Positions 1 to 5,877 of a stretch of 6,931 nt of DNA are shown piece by piece. Made by a program: the position numbers and the translations under genes. Location of the stretch: positions 1 through 6,931 of the forward strand of contig CAIQBF010000110.1 in assembly GCA_903869975.1 (NCBI GenBank), given 5' to 3'. The notes beneath the pieces are model-generated. The model made no database searches and had not been told where the DNA came from. It saw only the letters and a list, made by a program, of their open reading frames with translations. Numbering within the stretch: position 1 is the first letter of the stretch; every line of letters starts with the position of its first letter. This stretch comes from an uncultured bacterium (lineage in GTDB: Bacteria > Patescibacteriota > Minisyncoccia > Phycocordibacterales > UBA9973).

Positions 1-208
1 GCTCTTGATGATACTTCCTTTTGAATTTGCTTATAGATTCATCCTTATCTTTAATCCGATACAGAACAGTTTGAATTTCGCACTCATCACCAACCAAAGA
101 ATTTAGTAATGATCTGTAATACTCACCTGCATGATTCAGAGTTTGGAAATTATCCAAGTAAAATTTTTCAAAATTTTCAATTTCTCCTTCTAAATCTTTT
201 GAGGCCAT
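1..208 (-). CDS. RelA/SpoT-type alarmone synthetase, N-terminal part (cut by window edge)
   Basis: Reading the minus strand from ATG at 208 gives 69 codons with no stop, continuing past the left edge. The visible part has a helical N-terminus (residues about 5-38, with a YYRSLLNSL stretch) followed by QTVLYRIKDKDESISKFKRK. The pattern R-x-K-x4-S-I-x2-K-x-K-R-K (R51, K53, S58, K61, K63-K65) is typical of the start of the (p)ppGpp synthetase domain in RelA/SpoT proteins and small alarmone synthetases. Such enzymes transfer pyrophosphate from ATP to GDP or GTP; some act as toxins that modify tRNA. The catalytic Asp and Glu lie beyond the window. With no HD hydrolase domain ahead of it, a small, stand-alone synthetase is likely. 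An in-frame ATG at 229 exists, but a TATTAT box at 232-237 favours 208. No Shine-Dalgarno is visible. GC is about 32%, far below the neighbours, suggesting transfer. Confidence 0.7.
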   Translation of the reverse strand, partial: MASKDLEGEIENFEKFYLDNFQTLNHAGEYYRSLLNSLVGDECEIQTVLYRIKDKDESISKFKRKYHQE

Positions 209-275
209 ATAGATATGCGTCACAAACATTAATAATAACTAACGCTCTTCGGAGTCCGGACCTATCTCAAACTAG

Positions 276-346
276 CTGGGGTACAAGGATTCGAACCTCG
301 ATTAAAGGCTTCAAAGGCCTCTGTCCTACCATTAGACGATACCCCA
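276..346 (-). tRNA. tRNA-Gln (anticodon TTG)
   Basis: A complete 71-nt cloverleaf folds on the minus strand. The acceptor stem is TGGGGTA with TACCCCA and the discriminator base is G. The D arm is a GTC/GAC stem with a 9-nt loop holding GG. The anticodon stem is GAGGC/GCCTT around loop CTTTGAA, placing TTG at positions 34-36. The variable loop is 4 nt and the T arm is CGAGG-TTCGAAT-CCTTG. The TGGGGTA start and G discriminator match bacterial tRNA-Gln. The 3' CCA is not encoded (the next bases read CTA), so CCA must be added enzymatically. The gene begins 20 nt after the dnaX stop on the same strand and has no clear promoter of its own, so it is probably cut out of the dnaX transcript. Confidence 0.94.
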
Positions 347-366
347 AAATGGAAAACTCTTACAGC

Positions 367-1395
367 TTATCCGAGTATCTTTATGAGCGCAAGCTCAAGC
401 GGAAGTTCCTCGATATACGCATAGCGCTGTTCCCTTACGGCGTCGAGCAGGACGAGGAGCGTATTTGAGCTCAGGTTCTTGGATTCGGCTTTTGACATCT
501 TCAGGATGAATGCTTTCTCCTCATCCGAGAGGCCGTCGTACTCGCCTTTGGTGAGGGCGGGAGCGACCTTGATGAGCAAGATCCTTCGGAGCGTGTGGAG
601 GACGAGTTCAAGGAGCGTCTTTGAGGACATATTGGAAGCACGGGCTTTCTCGACCGTGATGAGCGCGTCTTGGAGTGCGCCGCGGGCGATGCTCTCGATG
701 ATATCGTGAACGATAGGGACTGGCGGCGTGCCCGTAATGCGAGCGACGTCGTCGGCAGTGACGGTCTTGCCGTTTGTGGAGCTGATCACCTTCTGGAGCG
801 TGCCAAGCGCGTCACGGAAGCCGCCATCGGCAAGCATGGCGATGAGGTCGCTTGCACCGGCGCCGAGCGTGACCTTTTCCTGCTTGGCAGTCTTTTCGAT
901 CACGGTACGAAGGACAGCGGCCGATGGTTTCTTGAATACAAAGGTCTGACAGCGCGAGATGATAGTCTCAGGGACTTTCTCGAGTTCGGTAGTCGCAAGA
1001 ATGAACACCACGTGTGCTGGTGGCTCTTCGAGTGTCTTGAGAAGCGCGTTGAATGCTTCCTTGGTGAGCATGTGCACCTCGTCGATGATGTAGACCTTGT
1101 AGGGCGATTCAAACGGCAAGGTGCCGACATTCTCACGGAGCTCGCGGATGTTGTCGATACCGCGGTTTGAAGCGGCGTCTATCTCGTAGAGGTCGCTCGG
1201 GCTCGTGCCGATGGCACGAGCCACGATGCGAGCGCTCGTAGTCTTGCCCGTACCGCGCGAACCGGAAAAGAGATACGCGTGAGCGAGCTTCCCTTTTTGG
1301 AGCGCTCCTTCAAGCGCCGCTACGATATGTTCCTGACCGACGAGATCGCTAAAAGCTTCAGGACGGTATTTGCGGTAGAGGGCTTGATCGCTCAT
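367..1395 (-). CDS. dnaX: DNA polymerase III clamp-loader subunit (gamma-like DnaX), zinc module absent
   Basis: This 342-aa AAA+ ATPase is the motor subunit of the clamp loader, which opens the sliding clamp and places it on primed DNA at the replication fork. It starts with the DnaX signature LYRKYRP (6-12) and VGQEH (19-23). Walker A is GSRGTGKT (45-52), Walker B IIDEVHML (103-110), sensor 1 ATTE (134-137), the SRC motif 147-149, and sensor 2 Arg is in GGFRDAL (R192). A helical collar domain occupies about 225-342. Normal DnaX has a four-Cys zinc module between Walker A and EIDAASNRG; here only about four residues (TSPS, 64-67) bridge ARAIG and DLYEIDAASNRG, and the only Cys is C149 of SRC. 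There is no tau extension for binding the helicase and polymerase. The ATG at 1395 follows an extended -10 box with no Shine-Dalgarno. tRNA-Gln lies 20 nt downstream. Confidence 0.95.
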   Translation of the reverse strand: MSDQALYRKYRPEAFSDLVGQEHIVAALEGALQKGKLAHAYLFSGSRGTGKTTSARIVARAIGTSPSDLYEIDAASNRGIDNIRELRENVGTLPFESPYKVYIIDEVHMLTKEAFNALLKTLEEPPAHVVFILATTELEKVPETIISRCQTFVFKKPSAAVLRTVIEKTAKQEKVTLGAGASDLIAMLADGGFRDALGTLQKVISSTNGKTVTADDVARITGTPPVPIVHDIIESIARGALQDALITVEKARASNMSSKTLLELVLHTLRRILLIKVAPALTKGEYDGLSDEEKAFILKMSKAESKNLSSNTLLVLLDAVREQRYAYIEELPLELALIKILG

Positions 1396-1406
1396 ATATG
1401 AGGAGG

Positions 1407-1415
1407 ATTATACCA
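1407..1415 (-). promoter_or_regulatory. Extended -10 promoter of dnaX, predicting a near-leaderless mRNA
   Basis: The minus strand reads TGGTATAAT, a perfect -10 box with the extended TG element. The dnaX ATG begins 12 nt after its last base, so a start site about 7-8 nt downstream leaves a leader of only a few bases. No good -35 hexamer stands at 16-18 nt, which extended -10 promoters tolerate. The bases between box and ATG include CCTCCT, the complement of a Shine-Dalgarno. Confidence 0.6.
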
Positions 1416-1436
1416 GTCGAAGCCCAATCGGTATAT

Positions 1437-1465
1437 TTGACATATATAGGTAATTATTATATTTT
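1437..1465 (+). promoter_or_regulatory. Promoter of the 154-aa unknown gene
   Basis: A consensus TTGACA -35 box (1437-1442) is followed after 17 nt by TATTTT (1460-1465); an overlapping TATATT at 1458-1463 is an alternative with 15-nt spacing. Transcription would begin near 1472, about 19 nt before the ATG at 1491. It lies back to back with the dnaX promoter. Confidence 0.55.
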
Positions 1466-1490
1466 GATGTTAATCAAAAACATTCTTTAT

Positions 1491-1952
1491 ATGGACTACA
1501 TACTAGCAAGAGAGACTTTTGAAAAGCTCTGCCGGAAGATTCACGGAAGATCCGATGAATTTTGTTTTCAAACCGAACCTGCCGTAGGTGCTTGGTGCTT
1601 TTTTCCGGTTCGCATAAGCGATCAGGGGATCAAGAACATGAGCCAGCACACCTCAATGCCAATAATGGCATTAACATTACCGGCAGAAAAAGTACAAGTA
1701 CAGCGAACGTTTTTCGCAGTCTCGTCAAAGCACACAATAGTAGAATTGTATCAAAGGAATCCTCCCGCAGGATCAGAACCCGTACTAATTACCAAGATAC
1801 GATGGGAAATCCTGGGAGAATGGCTTATTTTCATACGGGAGAGGCCACACAACAGTGCGCGACCCACGTTTGAAGTAACCCTTTGTAAAAGCACAGACAT
1901 TCTGAAGATAACCTTCGATGACCACTTAAGAGACACCGCTGCTTCAAATTAA
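1491..1952 (+). CDS. Unrecognised 154-aa protein
   Basis: I do not recognise this protein. The reading frame is open from ATG at 1398, but the ATG at 1491 is preferred because the TTGACA promoter places the transcript start near 1472. That gives 154 residues. I see no signal peptide, membrane segment or known nucleotide-binding motif. The N-terminal 25 residues look helical (ARETFEKLCRKI); the rest alternates short hydrophobic strands and polar turns, suggesting a mainly beta fold. Four Cys are scattered without a metal-binding spacing. No Shine-Dalgarno is visible before the start. GC is about 45% by hand count, slightly below the flanking genes. It is the only plus-strand gene between two minus-strand units, has its own promoter and ends just before a strong terminator, so it is a self-contained unit. 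Its reality rests on these signals, not on homology. Confidence 0.6.
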   Translation: MDYILARETFEKLCRKIHGRSDEFCFQTEPAVGAWCFFPVRISDQGIKNMSQHTSMPIMALTLPAEKVQVQRTFFAVSSKHTIVELYQRNPPAGSEPVLITKIRWEILGEWLIFIRERPHNSARPTFEVTLCKSTDILKITFDDHLRDTAASN

Positions 1953-1964
1953 TGCGGCATTCAC

Positions 1965-2002
1965 AAAAACGCTTTCCTCCTTCATGCGGGAAAGCGTTTT
2001 TT
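1965..2002. terminator. Bidirectional intrinsic terminator between converging genes
   Basis: A 13-bp perfect stem pairs 1965-1977 (ending CGCTTTCC) with 1989-2001 (GGAAAGCG plus five T), extended by one G-U pair, with a loop of about 9-11 nt. T tracts follow the stem on both strands, so it can end the 154-aa gene (stop at 1952) on the plus strand and the dus operon (stop at 2022) on the minus strand. Confidence 0.9.
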
Positions 2003-2021
2003 ATATTCACCCAAAAAGTAT

Positions 2022-3011
2022 CTACTTGCTCAGCGTATGCGTATTCAAAAATGCCTCCGCGACAGCTTCTACCTCGCTCGCATTGGTACAGAGCATGAAT
2101 TTCTCGCGCAGTTCCATCGCACCCTCGAAATTGTTTACATATGCCTTGTAGTGCTTTTTCATGATCGCAAAACTTTTGATACCGCCGAGCAATTCTTCGT
2201 ACAGTTTCGTATGTTCCACCATGACGCGGATTTTTTCTTCTGGAGTCACGTGCTTCTTTTCTTGATCAAAAAGCCATGGATTGCCGAATATGGCGCGGCC
2301 AAGCATGACGCCGTCGCAGCCGGTTTCGGCCACTTTCTGTTTGGCATCATCGAGGTCTTTGACGTCGCCATTGCCGAGAATGAGCGTATCTACCTTGAGC
2401 CGATCGCGAATCTCAACAACCTCTTTCACATGTTCCCAGCGAGCAGGCACAGCAGACATTTCTTTGCGGGTGCGGCAATGAATCGTGAGCGCGGCGATAT
2501 CTTCCGCAAGAAGTGCGGGGATCCAAGTATCGATTTCGTTTTTATTGTAACCGATGCGCGTTTTGACGCTGATCGGCAGGTTGGGCGCGCCACGCTTGGC
2601 AGCGCGAATGATCTCGCACGCGAGTTCGGGGTTACGTATCATCGCGGCGCCGCAGAGCTGCTTTTCGATAGACTTATCTGGGCAGCCCATATTGATATCG
2701 ATACCATCGAATCCAAGCTCCTGACACAGGCGGGCAGCTCCTTCCATCTTCTCTACCCGTGATCCAAAAAGCTGCGCCACGATAGGGTGCTCATTGTCTC
2801 CAAAACGGAGATCGTGTCGCAAGACTTCCCTCCCAGGACTCATGAGTCCGTCGGCTGCGACGAATTCGGTCCAGAATACATCAGGACCACCGCCGGGCTG
2901 ACCATGGCGCGAGTACTTTGCGATAATCTGCCGAAAAGAAGCGTCGGTGACATCGGCCATCGGCGCAAGCGCAAAAAAGGGTTTATTGAGTTTTTTCCAA
3001 AAGTTCTGCAT
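2022..3011 (-). CDS. dus: tRNA-dihydrouridine synthase
   Basis: This 329-aa flavoenzyme reduces uridines in the D loop of tRNA to dihydrouridine using FMN and NADPH. The N-terminal TIM barrel shows the FMN-binding APM (16-18), the TEFV motif (48-51), VAQLFGS (78-84), the catalytic cysteine in NMGCP (C110), SVKTRIG with K150, IHCRTR with H178, then GNGD and LGRAIFGNPW for the FMN phosphate. The C-terminal helical domain, which holds tRNA, spans about the last 80 residues. MADVTD replaces the common MAGVTD, and a Gly-rich insert (GQPGGGP, 37-43) precedes TEFV. Which uridine it modifies cannot be told from the sequence. The ATG at 3011 lies 29 nt inside the 3' end of the gene upstream, with a weak GGAAAG 3 nt before it, suggesting translational coupling. 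It is the last gene of the serS operon. Confidence 0.95.
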   Translation of the reverse strand: MQNFWKKLNKPFFALAPMADVTDASFRQIIAKYSRHGQPGGGPDVFWTEFVAADGLMSPGREVLRHDLRFGDNEHPIVAQLFGSRVEKMEGAARLCQELGFDGIDINMGCPDKSIEKQLCGAAMIRNPELACEIIRAAKRGAPNLPISVKTRIGYNKNEIDTWIPALLAEDIAALTIHCRTRKEMSAVPARWEHVKEVVEIRDRLKVDTLILGNGDVKDLDDAKQKVAETGCDGVMLGRAIFGNPWLFDQEKKHVTPEEKIRVMVEHTKLYEELLGGIKSFAIMKKHYKAYVNNFEGAMELREKFMLCTNASEVEAVAEAFLNTHTLSK

Positions 3012-3600
3012 TGTCTTTCCAGTACTGATTCAGGTGTTCGATCGTCATTGCTTTCGCCATGACTTCGGCATAATAAGCTTTCAGCGGCCCATCTTGCAAG
3101 TCCTTGGTATAGGAGAAGGCTTTACCCCAGCGAGCCTCTCGCAGTTTCTCGGCGATGGCATCTTTTGAAAAAGTCACTTCGTTGAAATCTACGAGAGCCA
3201 CGGTGCCATCAGGAAGCACGCCACAGTTGCGAGTACAATTGAAAATGATATCTGAAAACCCGTGTCTCCAAGTAGTAAAGATGTGTTCGATATACGCATC
3301 CACAGCACGCTTGTTCTCTTCGAGAGAATGGGTAGCAAAGTACTGGTCGAGTATAGTCACGGTTTCCTGAGAATACGACCGATTAGATATGCGCTCTGGT
3401 TTTGCAAGAAAATCCGCTCCCGCAAATACACGCAAGAGCAGTGCTGCCTGCCGCTTGTGCATATGTACATACCGAGGCGTATGTCCGGAAGAAAGATGCA
3501 GTACATACTGATGCGCGAGCGGCTTTTCTTTTTTGAACACGCGGCCGTCGCCCTTGTCGTATACAATATACGTATACCCTCTACGAGAAATGCATTTCAT
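2983..3600 (-). CDS. Unknown 205-aa protein with a kinase-like DFNE motif
   Basis: I cannot name this protein. Its beginning, with two short strands around YIVYDKGDGRVFKKEKP (11-27), resembles the glycine-poor N-lobe of protein kinase-like folds. The centre reads HGFSD (113-117), then N125, G127 and a hairpin PDGTVALVDFNE (130-141). This order of H, D, N and DFxE is reminiscent of the catalytic and metal-binding loops of aminoglycoside phosphotransferase and protein-kinase-fold families, although H113-D117 is not a clean HxD. A helical tail follows. No signal peptide or membrane segment is seen, so it is probably cytosolic. It starts 2 nt after the ftsQ-like stop with a good GGAGAG 8 nt before ATG, and its end overlaps dus by 29 nt. 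A small-molecule or protein kinase, or a pseudokinase, is possible; the fold assignment is an inference. Confidence 0.85.
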   Translation of the reverse strand: MKCISRRGYTYIVYDKGDGRVFKKEKPLAHQYVLHLSSGHTPRYVHMHKRQAALLLRVFAGADFLAKPERISNRSYSQETVTILDQYFATHSLEENKRAVDAYIEHIFTTWRHGFSDIIFNCTRNCGVLPDGTVALVDFNEVTFSKDAIAEKLREARWGKAFSYTKDLQDGPLKAYYAEVMAKAMTIEHLNQYWKDNAELLEKTQ

Positions 3601-3602
3601 AA

Positions 3603-4511
3603 CTAATTCTCTCCAGCGAATTTGTAATACACCTTGTTAGGAAAACGCAGATCGAAATACTCCAGGCTGCCTTTGTTCTTGGCGAGCGCTTGACTGAACT
3701 CTTCTTTCTCAAGTGCAGCCGCGAGATTGTCCGCAAGCGTCTGATACACAGCATCGTGCAGGAAGCGCACGCGAGCCGTTGAGCCACCGTCCACATCAAG
3801 CACGAGCGCATCTTCCCCACTCTCTCCAATCACAATAGCTCGCACGTTGAAACCGAAACCAATCATGCGTTCCTGAAAAGCAAGCAATGTCTGGAATGTT
3901 TTCTCGTCGAGAAACGTCTGGCCGAGTGGAGCCGCCCCTGATGGAATGTGTCCACCGAAAAAGCGCGGATACACATTGCCGGAATAGTTTGGAGCATGCG
4001 AAATAATTTTTGCTGCCTCGTCGGTGAAGTAGCACGGCGTGGTAATGTCTGCAATCACTGGATCGCCACTGCACCAGAGTGCCGTACCGCGAACCTCAGA
4101 AATATCAATACGCAGCGTTGTGAGATTTTCACGATACACAGAGATCGAGTGAATGCGGGGAAACGCAGCGAGAATGCTCGCTTTGATCTTGTCCTTCGGG
4201 TATAAAAACGAAACCCTATGCGGAATTATATATGCGTAGTTTCCGACAAGATACTCCTCTGCTTTTGCCATAAGATCGTCGTCATCGAGAACTTGGTTGC
4301 CCGACACGACGACGGTGTGAATCTGAAACCGCGGACGATGTGCTGCATAGATAGCTCCGCTGATGACAACAAGAAAAAGTGCGAGAACCAGTCCCCACAT
4401 GCGGCGGCGCAGCGTCCGGCGCTTTTCCCGAAGCGCGCGAAGTTTGGGCGACTCTTCAATATGCCGTTTGAGTGGAGAAACGTCGCGCTTCATAGATTGC
4501 TTTGTACGCAC
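3603..4511 (-). CDS. ftsQ: FtsQ/DivIB-like cell division protein (POTRA domain)
   Basis: This 302-aa protein has the FtsQ/DivIB layout: a basic cytoplasmic tail (1-38, rich in Arg and Lys), one membrane segment (39-57, LVLALFLVVISG core) and an extracytoplasmic part. Residues 62-139 match a POTRA domain, with FQIHTVVVSGN opening it and LRIDISEVRGTALW leading into the beta domain. FtsQ bridges early and late division proteins in the septal complex. C147 and C160 flank a short loop outside the membrane and could form a disulfide. The family is weakly conserved, so the call rests on architecture. GTG at 4511 is chosen because an AGGA sits 4 nt upstream and AAGGAG 13 nt upstream, overlapping the serS end; ATG at 4493 is possible but lacks a site. 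It lies 1 nt after serS and 2 nt before the next gene, so it is in an operon. Confidence 0.85.
   Translation of the reverse strand: MRTKQSMKRDVSPLKRHIEESPKLRALREKRRTLRRRMWGLVLALFLVVISGAIYAAHRPRFQIHTVVVSGNQVLDDDDLMAKAEEYLVGNYAYIIPHRVSFLYPKDKIKASILAAFPRIHSISVYRENLTTLRIDISEVRGTALWCSGDPVIADITTPCYFTDEAAKIISHAPNYSGNVYPRFFGGHIPSGAAPLGQTFLDEKTFQTLLAFQERMIGFGFNVRAIVIGESGEDALVLDVDGGSTARVRFLHDAVYQTLADNLAAALEKEEFSQALAKNKGSLEYFDLRFPNKVYYKFAGEN
3609..3614 (-). promoter_or_regulatory. Shine-Dalgarno of the kinase-like gene
   Basis: GGAGAG on the minus strand stands 8 nt before the ATG at 3600, inside the last codons of the ftsQ-like gene. It is the best ribosome binding site in the window and fixes this start. 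Confidence 0.75.
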
Positions 4512-4512
4512 C

Positions 4513-5775
4513 TTATCCTATGTACTCCTTTCCAAAATACGGACGAAGCACTTCTGGAATACGCACGCGACCATCTGCTTCTTGGCAGTTTTCGATGAGC
4601 GATACGAGAATGCGCGGTGTTGGGATAGCGGTGTTGTTGAGTGAGTGCGCGTACTGCATGCGGCCTTCAGCGTCCTTGTAGCGGATGTTGAAGCGGCGCG
4701 TTTGAAAATCATGGAAGTAGGAAGCCGATGCGATTTCGCGATACGTATTCTCTTTTGGAACCCAAAGTTCAATATCGTATTTCTTGACCTGTCCAAGACC
4801 GAGGTCGCCGCCACAGTTGATCACCGTGTGGTATGGAATACCAAGCGACTCGATATACTCTTCTGTATTGCGGCGAAGTTCTTCGTGAGCGCGCACGGAA
4901 GTCTCGTGCGAAGCTTCACAGAGAACGACTTGTTCGAATTTATAGAATTCATGCACGCGAATGAGACCCTTCACATCTTTTGAGTAGCTGCCTGCTTCGC
5001 GGCGATAGCATGGTGAAAATCCAAGATACTTGATCGGAAACTGCTCCTTTGAAAGCACCTCATCGGCATGCATACCCATGATCGGCACCTCGCTTGTACC
5101 CACAAGAGCATCGCCGTCCTGCGTCATATAATAGTCTTCGACATCGCCCGGCAAATGTCCGGTACCATAGAGGTTCTGCTTGCGAACGATCATCGGAGGA
5201 AGGACTGGCGTAAACCCGCGCTTGCCGAAAAAGTCCATCGCGTAATTCCAGATAGCAAAACACAAACGCACTCCGTCGCCAGTAAGGAAGTAGCCGCGGA
5301 AACCGTGCACTTTTGTACCACGCTCGAAATCCACCATCTTGAGTGCGTTCATTATTTCGATATGGTCTTTCGGCTCGAATGCAAAGCTGGGCTTCTCTCC
5401 CCAGACATGCACTTCTTGGTTTTGAGCGTCGCTCTCGCCATCAGGCACTGTCATGTCAGGCACGTTTGGCACCTGGAGCATGAGGTCTCGCCATTCAAGC
5501 ATGATCTTTTTGAGCTCCTCCTCTTTCTCCTCAGCGTGCGCTTTGAGCGGACGAAGTTCAGCAAGCAAGCGCTCACGAGCCTCAGGGTCAAGAGGACCAG
5601 CCATACCATCGCCGATACGCTTCTGTTCGGCACGGAGACTCTCCGTGAGCTGCAAGGCTTCACGACGGCGTTCATCAAGAGCGATAAGATCGTCAAGATT
5701 CATTTTGACAAACTTTTTCTGTATAGCAGCCTTCACGAGGTCCGGATTTTCACGGATGAATTTGATATCCAACAT
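4513..5775 (-). CDS. serS: Serine--tRNA ligase
   Basis: This 420-aa class II enzyme attaches serine to tRNA-Ser and is of normal length. Residues about 27-100 form the antiparallel coiled-coil arm that grips the long variable arm of tRNA-Ser; the hairpin tip lies near 55-66. The catalytic domain shows motif 1 around 188-194 (FTPVLPP), the serine-binding TSE (227-229), motif 2 with R258 and E260 in SPCYRREAGS, and motif 3 with R388 in NNTAIPTPR, followed by LIENCQEADG and the usual IPEVLRPY end. All key residues are present. The ATG at 5775 begins the standard MLDIKFIRENPD. It opens the operon serS, ftsQ-like, kinase-like, dus. Upstream, TGCTAGGAT could act as an extended -10 giving a near-leaderless mRNA, or its AGGA as a Shine-Dalgarno 10 nt from ATG. 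Confidence 0.97.
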   Translation of the reverse strand: MLDIKFIRENPDLVKAAIQKKFVKMNLDDLIALDERRREALQLTESLRAEQKRIGDGMAGPLDPEARERLLAELRPLKAHAEEKEEELKKIMLEWRDLMLQVPNVPDMTVPDGESDAQNQEVHVWGEKPSFAFEPKDHIEIMNALKMVDFERGTKVHGFRGYFLTGDGVRLCFAIWNYAMDFFGKRGFTPVLPPMIVRKQNLYGTGHLPGDVEDYYMTQDGDALVGTSEVPIMGMHADEVLSKEQFPIKYLGFSPCYRREAGSYSKDVKGLIRVHEFYKFEQVVLCEASHETSVRAHEELRRNTEEYIESLGIPYHTVINCGGDLGLGQVKKYDIELWVPKENTYREIASASYFHDFQTRRFNIRYKDAEGRMQYAHSLNNTAIPTPRILVSLIENCQEADGRVRIPEVLRPYFGKEYIG

Positions 5776-5784
5776 ATACTTAAA

Positions 5785-5793
5785 ATCCTAGCA
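5785..5793 (-). promoter_or_regulatory. Possible extended -10 (or Shine-Dalgarno) before serS
   Basis: The minus strand reads TGCTAGGAT. As an extended -10 (TAGGAT, 4 of 6 consensus bases) it would start transcription within a few bases of the serS ATG at 5775. The AGGA inside it lies 10 nt before ATG and could instead be a ribosome binding site on a longer transcript, for example from the AT-rich boxes near 5824-5838. The sequence alone does not decide. Confidence 0.35.
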
Positions 5794-5821
5794 TAAAGGG
5801 TGTTCCGGCGAAAGCTCTTCG

Positions 5822-5830
5822 TGATATACT
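5822..5830 (+). promoter_or_regulatory. Extended -10 box upstream of dprA
   Basis: TGATATACT carries the TG extension and TATACT, 5 of 6 consensus bases. Transcription would begin near 5837, about 40 nt before the dprA ATG. No convincing -35 box lies 17 nt upstream. A second AT-rich box, TATATT, is at 5834-5839. Confidence 0.4.
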
Positions 5831-5877
5831 TTTTATATTATCGGCCGTAGCAGTTCTTTGTCATTTTTCTCATATAT

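Noticed and set aside
254..261. GTCCGGAC palindrome just beyond the tRNA 3' end, as a terminator or operator.
   Set aside because: Eight self-complementary bases leave no loop and no T tract follows. It may be chance.
670..1170. Open frame of 166 codons antisense to dnaX.
   Set aside because: It mirrors the dnaX AAA+ region and shows no motif of its own.
1401..1406. AGGAGG, a perfect Shine-Dalgarno on the plus strand.
   Set aside because: No start codon lies 4-12 nt after it. It is the complement of the CCTCCT between the dnaX -10 box and ATG.
1398..1490. Upstream in-frame ATG at 1398 that would lengthen the unknown gene by 31 residues.
   Set aside because: It lies before the TTGACA promoter of the gene, and inside the dnaX promoter. 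It has no ribosome binding site.
2037..2762. Long open frame of 241 codons antisense to dus.
   Set aside because: dus has full family motifs on the other strand. This frame has no recognisable motifs and no promoter or ribosome binding site.
2972..3000. Runs of A and T near the dus start as a programmed frameshift site.
   Set aside because: Both overlapping frames are complete as separate proteins, so no shift is needed.
5068..5796. Long open frame of 242 codons antisense to serS.
   Set aside because: It is a shadow of the well-conserved serS coding sequence and has no family features.
5858..5877. TTGTCA as a -35 box for dprA.
   Set aside because: A matching -10 box at 17-nt spacing would fall inside the dprA coding region.
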